DNA of 64,000 nt from Nodosilinea sp. FACHB-141 (GCF_014696135.1 NZ_JACJPP010000010.1:34922-98921); one strand, 5' to 3'; positions 1 through 9,422 are shown, numbered from the stretch's first letter. Notes: generated by a model from the sequence alone, not told the origin. Numbers and translations are program-made.

Positions 1-93
1 ATAGTCGGCGGTGATGGCGCGCCCCCCTACAGCGGTGCCCAGATAGCGGCCGTCGCCGTGGGTCGGTATAAACCAGTGAATGTCGAGGCTCAT
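1..93 (-). CDS. ssuD: Alkanesulfonate monooxygenase, N-terminal fragment (runs off the window)
   Basis: The reverse strand opens with ATG and encodes 31 residues beginning [19 protein letters not shown], closely resembling the conserved start of SsuD (the family opens with an FW/W-F-x-PTHGDG-x-YLG pattern). SsuD is the FMNH2-dependent monooxygenase that releases sulfite from alkanesulfonates in the cytoplasm. The rest of the gene lies left of base 1. It sits downstream of two SsuA-like binding-protein genes on the same strand, so the three probably form one sulfonate-use operon. No clear Shine-Dalgarno sequence is visible. Identity is well supported by the motif despite the short length. Confidence 0.8.
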   Translation of the reverse strand, partial: MSLDIHWFIPTHGDGRYLGTAVGGRAITADY

Positions 94-215
94 AGCAATG
101 AAAAACGCAGAGAGAACAACGAAGAGAAAAGACGTAGGAGAGAGTCAGAAGCGCATGCGCAGCGTTAGAGCTGTATCGGCCCTACGTCAAGCTTGAGTGC
201 CCTAGTGAGCATCAC

Positions 216-1328
216 CTAGCCGTTCCAAATGACGGTGGAGACATCAATTTCTTTGGGAATCAGCTGTAGCTCGTAGAAGGTGTCGGCAATATCTTGCTGG
301 TAGGTCACCACCTCGTCGGTGATGGGCTGAATGCCGTAGCCGCGCCGACTTTCCACCAGATCCAGCACGTCGGTAGGAATGCCCAGCTCGTTGGACAAAA
401 ATTTGGAGACCTCGGCCGGGTTTTCTTTGGCAAAGGTGCTGATGGTTTCAGCCTCTTCTAAAACCGCTTTAAGCACGTCGGGCTGGCTATCGGCAAAAGA
501 TTTGGTGGCGAGATAGAAGCCTCGGTTGCGGGCGATACCTTTGCCGTCGCGCAGCGTTCTGGCTCCCAGCTGCTTTTCTGCTGCTCCCTGGAAGGGATCC
601 CAGATCACCCAGGCATCGACGCTATTTTGCTCGAAAGCCGAGCGGGCATCGCCGGGGGGCAGGTAGGCAGTCTCGACGTCGCTGTACTGCAAACCCGCTT
701 CTTCTAGGGCTTTGACCAGCAGATAGTGGACGTTGGAACCCTTGTTGAGGGCAACTTTTTTACCCTTTAGCTCGGCGACGCTCTTAATGGGCGAATCTTT
801 CTGCACAAGGATGGCTTCGGCAAGCGAACCAACGTCTTCCCAGGCGACGTAGACCAGGGGAGCATCGGCGGCTTGGGCAAAGATCGGCGGGGTTTCGCCC
901 GTGTAGGCAACGTCGATGCTGCCCACGTTGAGGGCTTCGAGCATTTGAGGACCAGCGGCAAACTCATTCCAGGTGATGGGGAAAGCCTCGGCCTCAAAGC
1001 GCTTTTCGAGGAGTTTTTGGTTCTTGAGCAGATTCAGCACGGTGGATGACTTTTGGTAGCCCACCCGCAACTGCTTAGTGGCAGCGGGGGCGGCACCACC
1101 TGCACTGGCCTGGGTCGCGCCGGTCTCGGCTAGAGGCGCAGACTCGCTGCTGCAGGCCCCTACGGCCCCGGCCAAGGCCATGCCCCCCAAGAACATGCCA
1201 CCTCGGCGCAGAAACCGGCGGCGAGAGGTTGACCCCCACAACGCTGAGGTTTGGGCCTGGCTATGGGAGTGGTTATAGCGAGGCGCAATCTGCAAAGACT
1301 TTTCAAACTCCGTCTTTTCAAAATTCAT
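216..1328 (-). CDS. SsuA-like sulfonate ABC transporter substrate-binding lipoprotein
   Basis: This 370-residue periplasmic solute-binding protein belongs to the NMT1/SsuA type-2 fold used for aliphatic sulfonates. An N-terminal twin-arginine-like motif (SRRRFLRRG) is followed by a hydrophobic stretch and a lipobox ending AGAVGAC, so it is probably an exported lipoprotein. Typical family segments include NKGSNVHYLL and DAWVIWDPFQ. I chose the ATG at 1328 over an in-frame TTG at 1340; neither has a good ribosome site. It is a paralogue of the gene upstream (1364-2440) and lies just before ssuD. The permease and ATPase genes are not in the window. Exact substrate (sulfonate, taurine, sulfate ester) is inferred from neighbours. 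Confidence 0.85.
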   Translation of the reverse strand: MNFEKTEFEKSLQIAPRYNHSHSQAQTSALWGSTSRRRFLRRGGMFLGGMALAGAVGACSSESAPLAETGATQASAGGAAPAATKQLRVGYQKSSTVLNLLKNQKLLEKRFEAEAFPITWNEFAAGPQMLEALNVGSIDVAYTGETPPIFAQAADAPLVYVAWEDVGSLAEAILVQKDSPIKSVAELKGKKVALNKGSNVHYLLVKALEEAGLQYSDVETAYLPPGDARSAFEQNSVDAWVIWDPFQGAAEKQLGARTLRDGKGIARNRGFYLATKSFADSQPDVLKAVLEEAETISTFAKENPAEVSKFLSNELGIPTDVLDLVESRRGYGIQPITDEVVTYQQDIADTFYELQLIPKEIDVSTVIWNG

Positions 1329-1363
1329 GGGTGGGCTCAACTTTGGTGAATGGCAATGGGGAG

Positions 1364-2440
1364 TTAGGCGAGGAGGTTGGCAGCAGGCCGCTTCAGCCGG
1401 GCCGAGGCAGCTGAGCTGGGGGTCCAGATCACGTCTTGCACACGCACCGCTTTGGGAATCAGCTCTAGCTCATAGAAGGCGTCGGCAATGCGCTGCTGCT
1501 CTGCGATCGCATCGGCCTGTACCGGGTCAAAAATCCAGCTGCGGCGGCGGGTCACCACATCTAAAATCTCTGGCTCCAGGCCGGTGATGGGGGCCAGCAC
1601 CTCCACCACCTCGGCGGGGCTGTTGTCGGCCCACTGGGCAACTTCAGCGGTATCTTCGAGCAGGGCCACCAGTAGCGCTTCGTTGTCGGCTACAAAGGCT
1701 TTGGAGGCCAAGAAAAACTCGCGGTTGGGGGCTAGCTCTTCCCCGGTAGTTAGGGTGCGCGCCCCCACCTGTTTTTCTGAGGCCGCATAGAAGGGGTCCC
1801 AAATGCCCCAGGCATCGATGTTGTTTTGCTCAAAGGCGGAGCGGGCGTCGGCGGGGGTGAGGTTCACCGGCTCAATATCTGACCAGGCCAACCCGGCTTT
1901 TTTGAGCGCCTGCACCACCAAAAAGTGAGCGCTGGAGCCGCGCTGAAAGCCCACTTTTTTGCCCTTGAGATCGGCCAGGGTTTGCACCGGTGAATCGGCC
2001 TGCACCACAACGGCCGAACTCTTGGGTCGGGGTGCGCCGCTACCGACATAAAAAAAGGGCGTATCCGCCGCCTGGGCGAAAATCGGTGGGGCATCGCCGG
2101 TGCGGCCAATGTCGATGCTGCCGACGTTCAAAGCCTCCAGCAGGGGCGGCCCCGACTGAAACTCAATCCACTCGACGCGGGTGCCGAAGGTTTTTAGCCG
2201 CTCCTCTAGCCCGCCCCGCGCTTTGATCAAAATGAACGGGTCGAACTTTTGGTGGCCAATGCGTAGCACCTTAGCCTTGGCTTCAGTGGCGGCGGGCTGA
2301 GGTTCGGTGCTGGTGGTAGAGTCGCTACTACAGGCGGTGACCGCTGCGCTCAACCCCATGCCGCTGGCAAATAGATAGGCAAACGACTTTAGCGACTGTC
2401 GTCGGGTAAGCCCCCAAGCTCTAGGGCGATGCTGTGCCAT
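1364..2440 (-). CDS. Second SsuA-like sulfonate substrate-binding lipoprotein
   Basis: This 358-residue paralogue of the neighbouring SsuA-like protein has an N-terminal TRRQSLKSF (Tat-like, single RR), a hydrophobic segment and a lipobox ending AAVTAC. The binding-fold segments GFQRGSSAHFLVV and DAWGIWDPFY match those of its neighbour. The ATG at 2440 is preceded by GGAGG at a good distance. Two diverged binding proteins in tandem suggest one importer serving different organosulfur ligands; this is inference. It is the first gene of the leftward ssuA-ssuA-ssuD unit. An AT-rich palindrome lies about 170 bases upstream. Confidence 0.85.
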   Translation of the reverse strand: MAQHRPRAWGLTRRQSLKSFAYLFASGMGLSAAVTACSSDSTTSTEPQPAATEAKAKVLRIGHQKFDPFILIKARGGLEERLKTFGTRVEWIEFQSGPPLLEALNVGSIDIGRTGDAPPIFAQAADTPFFYVGSGAPRPKSSAVVVQADSPVQTLADLKGKKVGFQRGSSAHFLVVQALKKAGLAWSDIEPVNLTPADARSAFEQNNIDAWGIWDPFYAASEKQVGARTLTTGEELAPNREFFLASKAFVADNEALLVALLEDTAEVAQWADNSPAEVVEVLAPITGLEPEILDVVTRRRSWIFDPVQADAIAEQQRIADAFYELELIPKAVRVQDVIWTPSSAASARLKRPAANLLA

Positions 2441-2606
2441 GGCTGTGCCTCCACAAATGATCTGTTCCTGGCGCGGACCTGACCTTGCAGCAATTGCACA
2501 AAGCCGAAGCCAACCCAGGAAACTACGGTAAGTCGGTAGAAATACCGCTGTTTGCTGGCGCAGTATGGCATGGGGGCTGAGTGAAGTTCAAGTAAACTCA
2601 GTTACA

Positions 2607-2625
2607 AATGAAATTAAATTTCATT
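2607..2625. promoter_or_regulatory. Perfect AT-rich palindrome upstream of the ssu-type genes
   Basis: AATGAAATTAAATTTCATT is a perfect 9+1+9 palindrome in the promoter region of the leftward sulfonate genes. It is a candidate operator. A related palindrome, AAATGAATTTCATTT, lies upstream of the Crp-family regulator (38871-38885). No regulator can be assigned from sequence alone; AT-richness makes chance a real possibility. Confidence 0.35.
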
Positions 2626-2775
2626 CAATATTTTGATCGAGTTGAAACGTTGGGTATAAAGCTTTGGGTGCAAGGCATGGTTGGCAAAAGACTTACCGGT
2701 GTCTGAGCTCTGCCAAATCTGGATGTATTGCCGCAGTTGATTTAGTTAGGACACTTTGACAGGCGAAATCCTCTG

Positions 2776-2804
2776 GTAGGGGCATTGCACTGCAATGCCC
2801 CTAC
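2776..2804. repeat. Perfect 29-bp hairpin repeat, dispersed element copy 1
   Basis: GTAGGGGCATTGCA is followed by one C and then its exact reverse complement (14+1+14). The right half plus 11 flanking bases (2788-2815) recur in inverted orientation at 63877-63904 with 27 of 28 bases identical. This looks like a dispersed intergenic palindromic element of the kind common in cyanobacteria. The rest of the gene-free stretch 2441-2890 holds only this and the AT-rich palindrome at 2607. Confidence 0.75.
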
Positions 2805-2890
2805 GTCGAACCTGTCCTAAATGTGGGTGTTTGTAATGGTGAAGTTAGGCTAGGACCGTTCAATAGATAAAGGGAAAAGGGCATTCCTGC

Positions 2891-3667
2891 TTAAGGAGTG
2901 AGATGGAGCGGTAAGCCGTCCTGGAAGACCAACAGTTCACCGGGCTGAATGGGGGTCCAGGCCTCGTTGTCGGTCAAAGAAGTGGTGGCGATGACGGCAA
3001 CGCGATCGCTCGGGGTGGTCAGCTCTTGAAAATCCACCGTAATGTCTTCGTCGATCAGGTGGGCGGCGGCGAAGGGAGCTTGGCGCACGATGTAGCAGAG
3101 CTTGGTGGAGCAGTGGGCAAAGCAGTGTTCACCATCCGACAGCAGATAGTTGAAGATGCCGTGGGGGGCGATCGCTGCCGTGATTTCTCGCAGAGCCAGG
3201 TACAGGTCTTGAATGGGGGGTTTGCGATCGGGGAACCGCTGCCGAATGTGGTTGAGCATGAGGCAAAAGGCCTGCTCGCTGTCAGTTTGCCCCACCGCGC
3301 GGTAGATGCCCTGGTGGTCAAAGGGCAGCGTCGGCAGGTCGCCGTTGTGAGCAAACACCCAGTAGCGCCCCCACAGTTCTCGCTTGAAGGGGTGGCAGTT
3401 TTCTAGCTTGACTGGCCCGATGGTGGCCTTGCGAATGTGGGCAATCACATTCATCGATTTGATCGGGTACTGCCGAATGAAGGCGGCCACGGGCGATGAG
3501 CTAGACGGGTTGTCGTCGAGAAACACCCGACAGCCTAGGCCTTCAAAAAAGGCAATGCCCCAGCCGTCTTTGTGGTCGTCGGTTTTGCCCCCGCGCGCGC
3601 AAAACCCCTCAAAGGAGAAGCAGATATCCGTGGGCACATTGCAGTTCATCCCCAACAGCTGGCACAT
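2891..3667 (-). CDS. Class II glutamine amidotransferase (YafJ-like)
   Basis: This 258-residue cytosolic protein has the N-terminal nucleophile Cys2 (MCQLLGMNCN) that is exposed after Met removal in Ntn-type glutamine amidotransferases. Further family segments are KDGWGIAFFEG, AHIRKATIG, FAHNGDL and TDSEQAFC, matching the stand-alone GATase_4/YafJ family, which is about 250-270 residues. These hydrolyse glutamine or a gamma-glutamyl amide; the physiological substrate of YafJ is not settled. EgtC, the related ergothioneine enzyme, is an alternative, but no egtB or egtD is nearby. The gene appears to be transcribed alone. Confidence 0.85.
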   Translation of the reverse strand: MCQLLGMNCNVPTDICFSFEGFCARGGKTDDHKDGWGIAFFEGLGCRVFLDDNPSSSSPVAAFIRQYPIKSMNVIAHIRKATIGPVKLENCHPFKRELWGRYWVFAHNGDLPTLPFDHQGIYRAVGQTDSEQAFCLMLNHIRQRFPDRKPPIQDLYLALREITAAIAPHGIFNYLLSDGEHCFAHCSTKLCYIVRQAPFAAAHLIDEDITVDFQELTTPSDRVAVIATTSLTDNEAWTPIQPGELLVFQDGLPLHLTP

Positions 3668-3817
3668 AATGACGTATCTTCACGAATCTTTCAGTAGCTC
3701 TAAGGCTACCTCCGTTACCTCTGCGATCGATACGTCACCAATAAACAACGCCTTGGGGTGGCATTAATCTTCATATGTAATTGCAGTCGCCATAAAATGG
3801 CGGGCTGGGGTTAGTGG

Positions 3818-5461
3818 CTAATCGACCTGATCCAGCAATCGGTACTCTCTGATCAACTGCCTAGCCAGGGTTTTGTAGCCCATCTGATCAAACAAAATCA
3901 CGATCTTGTCGCCCTCATAGCGCATCACCGTGCCCTCGCCCCATGTTCGGTGAACCACGCGGCTGTTCAACGCAAAGGGCTGCCAGGTATCTTCGTCTTC
4001 GACCACAATGCCTGCCTGACAGTTATCGCAAAAGCCACAGGGCTGGTCGCGGGTTTCACCAAAGTAGTTGAGCAAATATCCGCGGCGGCAGTCGCGCAGT
4101 TCGGCATAGCCTCGCATCATTTCTAGGCGCGATCGCACGTGGTTTTGATGCCGTTCTTGGGCCTCAACGGCGGCCTGAGAAGCTTCCTCCACATCTGCCA
4201 AGTCACGGGCAACCACTTCGCCTGTGGGTAAGGTCTCGACGACATCTACCGCCTCCAAATGGCTGAGGGCGGTAGCCACCTTGGTTCGGGAAAGCTCGGT
4301 TTTGGCCTGCAAATCCTGCCGCTTGATCGGGTCATCCTGCTCTTGAAGCACAGTGGCCACCTGGGTCACCTGCTCCACATCCACCTGGCCGCCACTGGCC
4401 AGAAAGCGTCGAATATTCAGGTCGTCGAGGCAGTAGAACAGCAGCGCAAAGGCTTTTTCGCCATCGCGCCCCGCCCGCCCAATCTCTTGGTAGTAAGAAT
4501 CGACGGAATCGCTGATGTTGTGGTGAATCACAAAGCGAACATTGGGCTTGTCGATGCCCATGCCGAAGGCGGTAGTGGCGACCATCACCTCGGCTTCGTC
4601 GTCCATAAAGGCGGCCTGGGCGGCCTCGCGATCGGCAGCTTTCATGCCAGCGTGGTAGGCGATCGCAGCGACACCGGCTTCCTCTAGCGCCTCAGCTAGC
4701 GCCTCGGTATTTTTGCGAGTGGCCGCATAGACAATACCCGGTTTTTTAGCGCGCACTACCTGGTCGATCAGAGCCTCGGTCTTCTCGGCTTCGGTCTCAA
4801 AGCGCCGCACCTCTAGCCAAATGTTGGGTCGGTCAAACCCTTGCACCAGCACCTGAGCATCTTGCATGGCCAGGTGTTTGACAATTTCTTCTCGCACCGC
4901 CGGGGCGGCTGTGGCCGTTAGGGCCAACACCCTGGGATGGCCGAGGGCATCGATTACCGCGCCCAGCCTGAGGTAGTCGGGCCGAAAGTCATGACCCCAC
5001 TCGCTGATGCAGTGGGCTTCGTCAACCACAAACAGCGAGGGTTTAGCCGCGCGCAATCGGTCTAGGGTCTCGGGGTTGTTGAACTGTTCGGGTGCCAAAA
5101 AGATGAACTCTAGTTCGTCATCGGCCAGCGACTCAAAAGCCGCCTCTCGCCGCGATGCACTCAGGGTAGAGTTGACCGCTGCGGCTTCGCCCACTTCCTG
5201 CTCGGCGATCGAGTCTACCTGGTCGCGCTGGAGCGCTATGAGGGGAGAGATCACAACGGTGCAGCCAGAAATCATGGCCCCCGCCAGCTGGTAGATAGCT
5301 GATTTTCCTGACCCGGTGGGCATGACGGCTAAGACATCGTGCCCCTCAATCAGGGCGGCGATCGCCTCCTCTTGCCCCTCCCGCAGGTCTGCATAACCGA
5401 GCTTTGCCTGCGCCGTCTGACGAATTTTTTCCTTAGACACCGATTTGGGTGGTTGAGCCAT
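3818..5461 (-). CDS. recQ: RecQ-family ATP-dependent DNA helicase (short form)
   Basis: This 547-residue superfamily 2 helicase has motif 0 (LREGQ, about residue 26), Walker A PTGSGKS (48-54), Walker B/motif [19 protein letters not shown] (about 145-160), and motif [12 protein letters not shown]. The RecQ zinc-binding cysteines follow ([12 protein letters not shown]...PCGFCDNC). It ends in a winged-helix-like/tail segment and lacks room for the HRDC domain of E. coli RecQ (about 610 residues). The role is 3'-5' unwinding in recombination and fork repair. The ATG at 5461 is clear. The gene stands alone between unrelated genes. Confidence 0.92.
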   Translation of the reverse strand: MAQPPKSVSKEKIRQTAQAKLGYADLREGQEEAIAALIEGHDVLAVMPTGSGKSAIYQLAGAMISGCTVVISPLIALQRDQVDSIAEQEVGEAAAVNSTLSASRREAAFESLADDELEFIFLAPEQFNNPETLDRLRAAKPSLFVVDEAHCISEWGHDFRPDYLRLGAVIDALGHPRVLALTATAAPAVREEIVKHLAMQDAQVLVQGFDRPNIWLEVRRFETEAEKTEALIDQVVRAKKPGIVYAATRKNTEALAEALEEAGVAAIAYHAGMKAADREAAQAAFMDDEAEVMVATTAFGMGIDKPNVRFVIHHNISDSVDSYYQEIGRAGRDGEKAFALLFYCLDDLNIRRFLASGGQVDVEQVTQVATVLQEQDDPIKRQDLQAKTELSRTKVATALSHLEAVDVVETLPTGEVVARDLADVEEASQAAVEAQERHQNHVRSRLEMMRGYAELRDCRRGYLLNYFGETRDQPCGFCDNCQAGIVVEDEDTWQPFALNSRVVHRTWGEGTVMRYEGDKIVILFDQMGYKTLARQLIREYRLLDQVD

Positions 5462-5623
5462 GCGGCTTGAAACCTGTTGATAAAAACAATTGAGCCGCTA
5501 TCTGGCTTGCCATTGCCACTTCAAGTCTGCTGTTTTTAGCTTCTCTTGGCTGAAGTGACAACAGCGATAAAAGGTTCTTGGCGCTTGTGCAATGCGATCG
5601 CGCTAGGTCTAGGCCATAGTGCT

Positions 5624-5818
5624 TTAATCAACCTCACCAATGGCCTTGCTGACATCAGCCGAGGTTTCGAACTCTTCGTCAGGCATTTGCTCTAGGGTGG
5701 CGCAAACGTTCTCATTGGCCCCCTGTTGCTTGGCATGGTCGACCACGTCTTGCTTGCTGGCGGGATAGTCCATCCCCTTCAAAAACTTCTGTACCTGGAT
5801 CGGGTTAACTTTAGCCAT
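5624..5818 (-). CDS. DUF2795 small protein
   Basis: This 64-residue protein starts MAKVNPIQVQKFLKGMDYP and continues with an ASKQDVVDHAKQQGA segment, the pattern of the DUF2795 family, small proteins of unknown biochemical role. A strong ribosome site (AAGGAGGG) precedes the ATG. No catalytic motif is visible. It is monocistronic, between recQ and the dioxygenase gene. Function is unknown. Confidence 0.8.
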   Translation of the reverse strand: MAKVNPIQVQKFLKGMDYPASKQDVVDHAKQQGANENVCATLEQMPDEEFETSADVSKAIGEVD

Positions 5819-6032
5819 TTTCCCTCCTTGAGTAGCAGCGTTGGGTTGTTGGCTGTCCTCAAGCTAATGCCCCCTGCGCTAGAGTTTCCTCTGCCCCAGG
5901 TACAACCTCCCATCCGTCCACGGCATCGCTCGGCATAGATGGCAAAAGCAGGAAGCGTCAAGGCGCGCCAGTGTTACCCAGGCGAAGCTGGGCATGTCTG
6001 GCGCGCTTGAATCCTGTCGTTTTTCCCTTCAA

Positions 6033-6950
6033 TTAAAAAGCGACGGCCACCAGTCCGTTGTAGGCCGCAGAATCACCTTTGAGGGCGGTGCTATGGGCTC
6101 CGCTGGGGCTAACGGGCAGATCGCCAACGACGGTCACCCGCTGCACGCGGCGGGGGTAGTCACCGTAGTCTGCGATCGCATAGTGCTGGGTGGCCCGGTT
6201 ATCCCAAAAGGCCACGTCGCCCAGTCGCCATTGCCAGCGCACGGTGTTTTCAGGGCGAGTGACATAGCTTTGCAGGGTGCGTAGCAGATCCTCCGACTCG
6301 GTTTGGGAAAGCCCTTGAAAACGGCGCACAAAGCCACCGAGCACCAGGGCTCGCTCTCCCGATTCGGGGTGAATGCGCACGACCGGGTGGCGAGTTTCAA
6401 ACACCGTCGATTCAAACACCGCGCGGTTGTGCTTAAAAAAGTCAGACAGATTCACGGCCCCGGTGCTGTAGTCGTAGGCGTTGCTGTGGATCGCCCAGAG
6501 CTGGTCGGCCAGGGTCCGCAGCGGGGCAGGCAAATCTTGATAGGCGGTGACCGTATTGGCCCAAATGGTATCACCGCCCACAGGCGGCAGCTCTACCGCC
6601 CGTAAAATTGAACCTAGGGGTGGGCGATCGACGAAGGTGACATCGGTGTGCCAGTAGTTGGCATAGAGATGGTTTTGACCGTAGTGCAGGTCGAGCACCT
6701 CGGGGCGCTGCTCTAAGGGTGGCAGGGTCGGGTGGGCGGCGGTGAGGGGGCCAAACCGGCGGGCAAAGGCGATTTGACCCTCTGAGTCAAGCCGCTGCTG
6801 GTCGCGGAAGAAAATTACCTTGTGCTCTACGAGGGCCCGTCGCAGGGCTTGAATGGTGTCGTCACTGAGGGCATCGCTGAGGTCTAGGCCAAAAATTTCA
6901 GCGCCAATACGCCCGGCAACAGGACGCAGGTTGAGAGATACAAAGCTCAT
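6033..6950 (-). CDS. Fe(II)/2-oxoglutarate dioxygenase, AtsK/TauD family
   Basis: This 305-residue cytosolic dioxygenase releases sulfite or sulfate from organosulfur compounds. The iron ligands are visible: H101 and D103 (YWHTDVTF) and H256 (NRATQHYAIADY); R267/R268 or R271 would bind 2-oxoglutarate. The opening VAGRIGAEI and the closing RATQHYA-DYG, R-V-RVT pattern resemble the alkylsulfatase AtsK of Pseudomonas more than taurine-specific TauD (from memory of those sequences). It lies divergent from the FAD/persulfide-dioxygenase fusion and near ssuA/ssuD, which fits use of sulfate esters or sulfonates. Substrate is unproven. Confidence 0.88.
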   Translation of the reverse strand: MSFVSLNLRPVAGRIGAEIFGLDLSDALSDDTIQALRRALVEHKVIFFRDQQRLDSEGQIAFARRFGPLTAAHPTLPPLEQRPEVLDLHYGQNHLYANYWHTDVTFVDRPPLGSILRAVELPPVGGDTIWANTVTAYQDLPAPLRTLADQLWAIHSNAYDYSTGAVNLSDFFKHNRAVFESTVFETRHPVVRIHPESGERALVLGGFVRRFQGLSQTESEDLLRTLQSYVTRPENTVRWQWRLGDVAFWDNRATQHYAIADYGDYPRRVQRVTVVGDLPVSPSGAHSTALKGDSAAYNGLVAVAF

Positions 6951-7112
6951 GGCAAGGGAATTGTGAACAACTCGCCGCTAGCACCCACAAATTCGATCGG
7001 CCTAATTGGCCCGATCGGCGGTTACGGCGGGCCAAGTATGCCACAGGCTACAGAGAACATAAATTAACTGAATTACAATTGCAAACAAATTACATTTTAA
7101 TTTGACTGCTCT
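6951..7112. promoter_or_regulatory. Shared divergent promoter region
   Basis: These 162 bases separate the divergent AtsK/TauD-type gene and the fusion gene. An AT-rich part near 7060-7105 contains ATTGCAAACAAAT, which resembles part of the repeat upstream of cpcB (GTTGCAGAAACAAAT) with a two-base gap. Co-control of the two genes is inferred from the divergent layout. Confidence 0.4.
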
Positions 7113-9422
7113 ATGTCATTCTTCAATTCTCCCCCCGCGATCGCCATCATTGGGGCTGGCTTTAGCGGGTCTCTGGTAGCGACTCACCTACTCAAAACAG
7201 CCAACCGCCCCCTCGTTGTCAAACTGGTGGAGCGTCGTTCGGAGGTGGGCAAAGGGGTGGCCTACAGCACCACAACCAACGGCCACCTGTTGAATGTTTC
7301 GGCAGGGAAGATAAGTGCTTTTCCCGATGAACCAGGCCATCTGCTGCGCTGGCTCAACTACAACCGCAGCGCCCTAACCGGCTTTTTGCCCAAAGATTTT
7401 GATGCCAGCACCTTTATTCCTCGACAGGTTTTTGGCCTCTATATCCAATCCATTTTAGAGGAGGCCGAGGCGTCGGCCCCCAGCACTGTGCGGCTAGAGC
7501 GGGTAGAAGACGAGGCGGTGGCGATCGCGCCCCAGGGCCAGGGGGCGGTGGTGTCGTTAGCCAGCGGGCAGAGTTTTGCCGCTGACCGGCTGGTGCTGGC
7601 GCTGGGAAATGCCCCGGCGGGGGTCGAAACCGACAGCGATCGCCCCTACCTCCGCCACGCCTGGGCAGCGAATGCCCTCGATGACCTGGCCCCCGATGCG
7701 CCGGTGCTGCTGGTGGGCACCGGGCTAACCATGGTGGATATGGTGGTGTCGCTGCACAGCCGCCGCCACCGTGGCCCCATCTATGCGCTGTCTCGGCGCG
7801 GGCTAGCCCCGTTGCCGCACCAATCGACTTTGCCCTACCCAGCCTTTTTGACCCCAGACATCGCTCCGACTACCCTGCGCGGCCTGACCCAGCGGCTGCG
7901 GCGCGAGGTTGAAACAGCCAAGGCTTACGGCTACGACTGGCGAGCAGTGATCGACTCGCTGCGCCCCATCACTCAGGAGCTTTGGCAGCGACTCCCCCGC
8001 CCTGAGCAGCGACGTTTTTTGCGCCACCTTAACCCCTACTGGGATGTGCACCGCCACCGGATTGCGCCAACGATTGGCGAGATGCTCAAAGCCTTGCAGC
8101 AATCTGGGCAGTTGACGATCGCCGCTGGGCGCATTCTGGGTTACCAAGCCATCCCTGACGGCGTGGCCGTTACCTTTCGTTGTCGTGGATCTCAATTGGA
8201 GGAGACGCTCCAGGTGAGCCGCGTGGTCAACTGCACAGGGGTGCAGGCCGACTACCGGCGATCGCTCCAGCCCCTAATCACCAGTCTGCGTCAGCAGCAG
8301 CTCATTCGCCCCTGCGATCTGGGCCAGGGCATTGATACCGCCGCTGACGGGGCCGTGCTCGATGCCCAGGGTCGCCGTTCTGCCCTGCTCTATACGTTGG
8401 GCACCCCTCGCAAGGGCCAGCTTTGGGAATCTATCGCCGTGCCAGAGCTGCGGGAGCAGGCCCAACGGCTCGCTTCGACGGTGCTGCAATCGCTGCCGGT
8501 GCGGGTGCGCCCGCTGCCCACTCGGGTCTACGCCACTTCCCAGCGCGTGGCCTTTGCCCAAGACTGCGGCGAACCTGCCCCTGTACTGCCTCAGTCCACC
8601 CTGGTGTTTCGCCAGTTGTTTGACCCGGAGTCAAGCACCTACACCTATCTAATCGCTGATAGCCAAACCCAGGAGGCTGCCCTGGTCGATGCTGTGCTTG
8701 AGCGGAGCGATCGCGACCTGCAACTTCTGCAAGACCTGGGTCTGACCCTGCGCTACTGCCTCGAAACTCACATTCACGCCGACCATATCACTGGCGCGGG
8801 CAAGCTCAGGCAGCAGACCGGTTGCCAAGTGTTAGTACCCCAAAACGCTGCCCGCTCCGCCGACCACAATCTGGCCGATGGTGAAATACTCACTTTGGGG
8901 ACAGTGCGACTGGAGGCGATCGCCACCCCAGGGCACACCAGTAGTCATATGGCCTACCTAATCAATAACACCCACTTACTCACAGGCGATGCCCTGCTGA
9001 TTCGCGGCTGTGGCCGCACTGACCTGCAATCTGGCGATGCCGGCACCCTGTATGACACTGTAACTCAGCGGTTTTTTACCCTGCCTGACACCACCCTGGT
9101 CTACCCCGCCCACGATTACCAGGGCCGCACAGTTTCTACCATTGGCGAAGAGAGGCGGCTGAATCCTCGGTTTACCGATGGTCAAGGGCCGGGTTCGGGC
9201 TATCGCACCCGCGACCAATTCATCACCTTGATGGCCCACCTGGGTCTGAGTTATCCCAAAAAGATCAATCAGGCTGTGCCTGCCAACGAACACTGCGGCG
9301 ATTTCATTCCTCCCAGCGATCTAGACGCTAACCCAAATAGTCAGGCAGAGCGCGACCAGACGGAGCAAAACCTGACCACCAATGCCGAAATTTTTGAGGG
9401 TTACTTCGCTATGTATATTTGA
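7113..9422 (+). CDS. FAD/NAD(P)-binding oxidoreductase fused to ETHE1-type persulfide dioxygenase
   Basis: This is a 769-residue two-domain protein. Residues 1 to about 470 form an FAD/NAD(P)-binding domain (dinucleotide motif IAIIGAGFSGSLVA near the N-terminus, GNAPAG, VLLVGTGLTMVDMVV) of the PF13454-like class. Residues about 490 to 700 are a metallo-beta-lactamase fold of the ETHE1/persulfide dioxygenase type: THIHADHITG gives H553, H555, D557 and H558, followed by TPGHTSSH, GDALLIRGCGRTD and YPAHDYQG. ETHE1 oxidises glutathione persulfide to sulfite. The flavin domain may generate or reduce a persulfide or sulfur substrate; this is inference. The fusion is in frame with no internal break. 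It is divergent from the AtsK-like dioxygenase and upstream of the sulfur-sparing phycocyanin genes. Confidence 0.85.
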   Translation: MSFFNSPPAIAIIGAGFSGSLVATHLLKTANRPLVVKLVERRSEVGKGVAYSTTTNGHLLNVSAGKISAFPDEPGHLLRWLNYNRSALTGFLPKDFDASTFIPRQVFGLYIQSILEEAEASAPSTVRLERVEDEAVAIAPQGQGAVVSLASGQSFAADRLVLALGNAPAGVETDSDRPYLRHAWAANALDDLAPDAPVLLVGTGLTMVDMVVSLHSRRHRGPIYALSRRGLAPLPHQSTLPYPAFLTPDIAPTTLRGLTQRLRREVETAKAYGYDWRAVIDSLRPITQELWQRLPRPEQRRFLRHLNPYWDVHRHRIAPTIGEMLKALQQSGQLTIAAGRILGYQAIPDGVAVTFRCRGSQLEETLQVSRVVNCTGVQADYRRSLQPLITSLRQQQLIRPCDLGQGIDTAADGAVLDAQGRRSALLYTLGTPRKGQLWESIAVPELREQAQRLASTVLQSLPVRVRPLPTRVYATSQRVAFAQDCGEPAPVLPQSTLVFRQLFDPESSTYTYLIADSQTQEAALVDAVLERSDRDLQLLQDLGLTLRYCLETHIHADHITGAGKLRQQTGCQVLVPQNAARSADHNLADGEILTLGTVRLEAIATPGHTSSHMAYLINNTHLLTGDALLIRGCGRTDLQSGDAGTLYDTVTQRFFTLPDTTLVYPAHDYQGRTVSTIGEERRLNPRFTDGQGPGSGYRTRDQFITLMAHLGLSYPKKINQAVPANEHCGDFIPPSDLDANPNSQAERDQTEQNLTTNAEIFEGYFAMYI

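Noticed and set aside
2607..2625. Fur or Zur box upstream of ssuA-like genes
   Set aside because: The palindrome lacks the GATAATGATAATCATTATC-like core; only AT-richness is shared.
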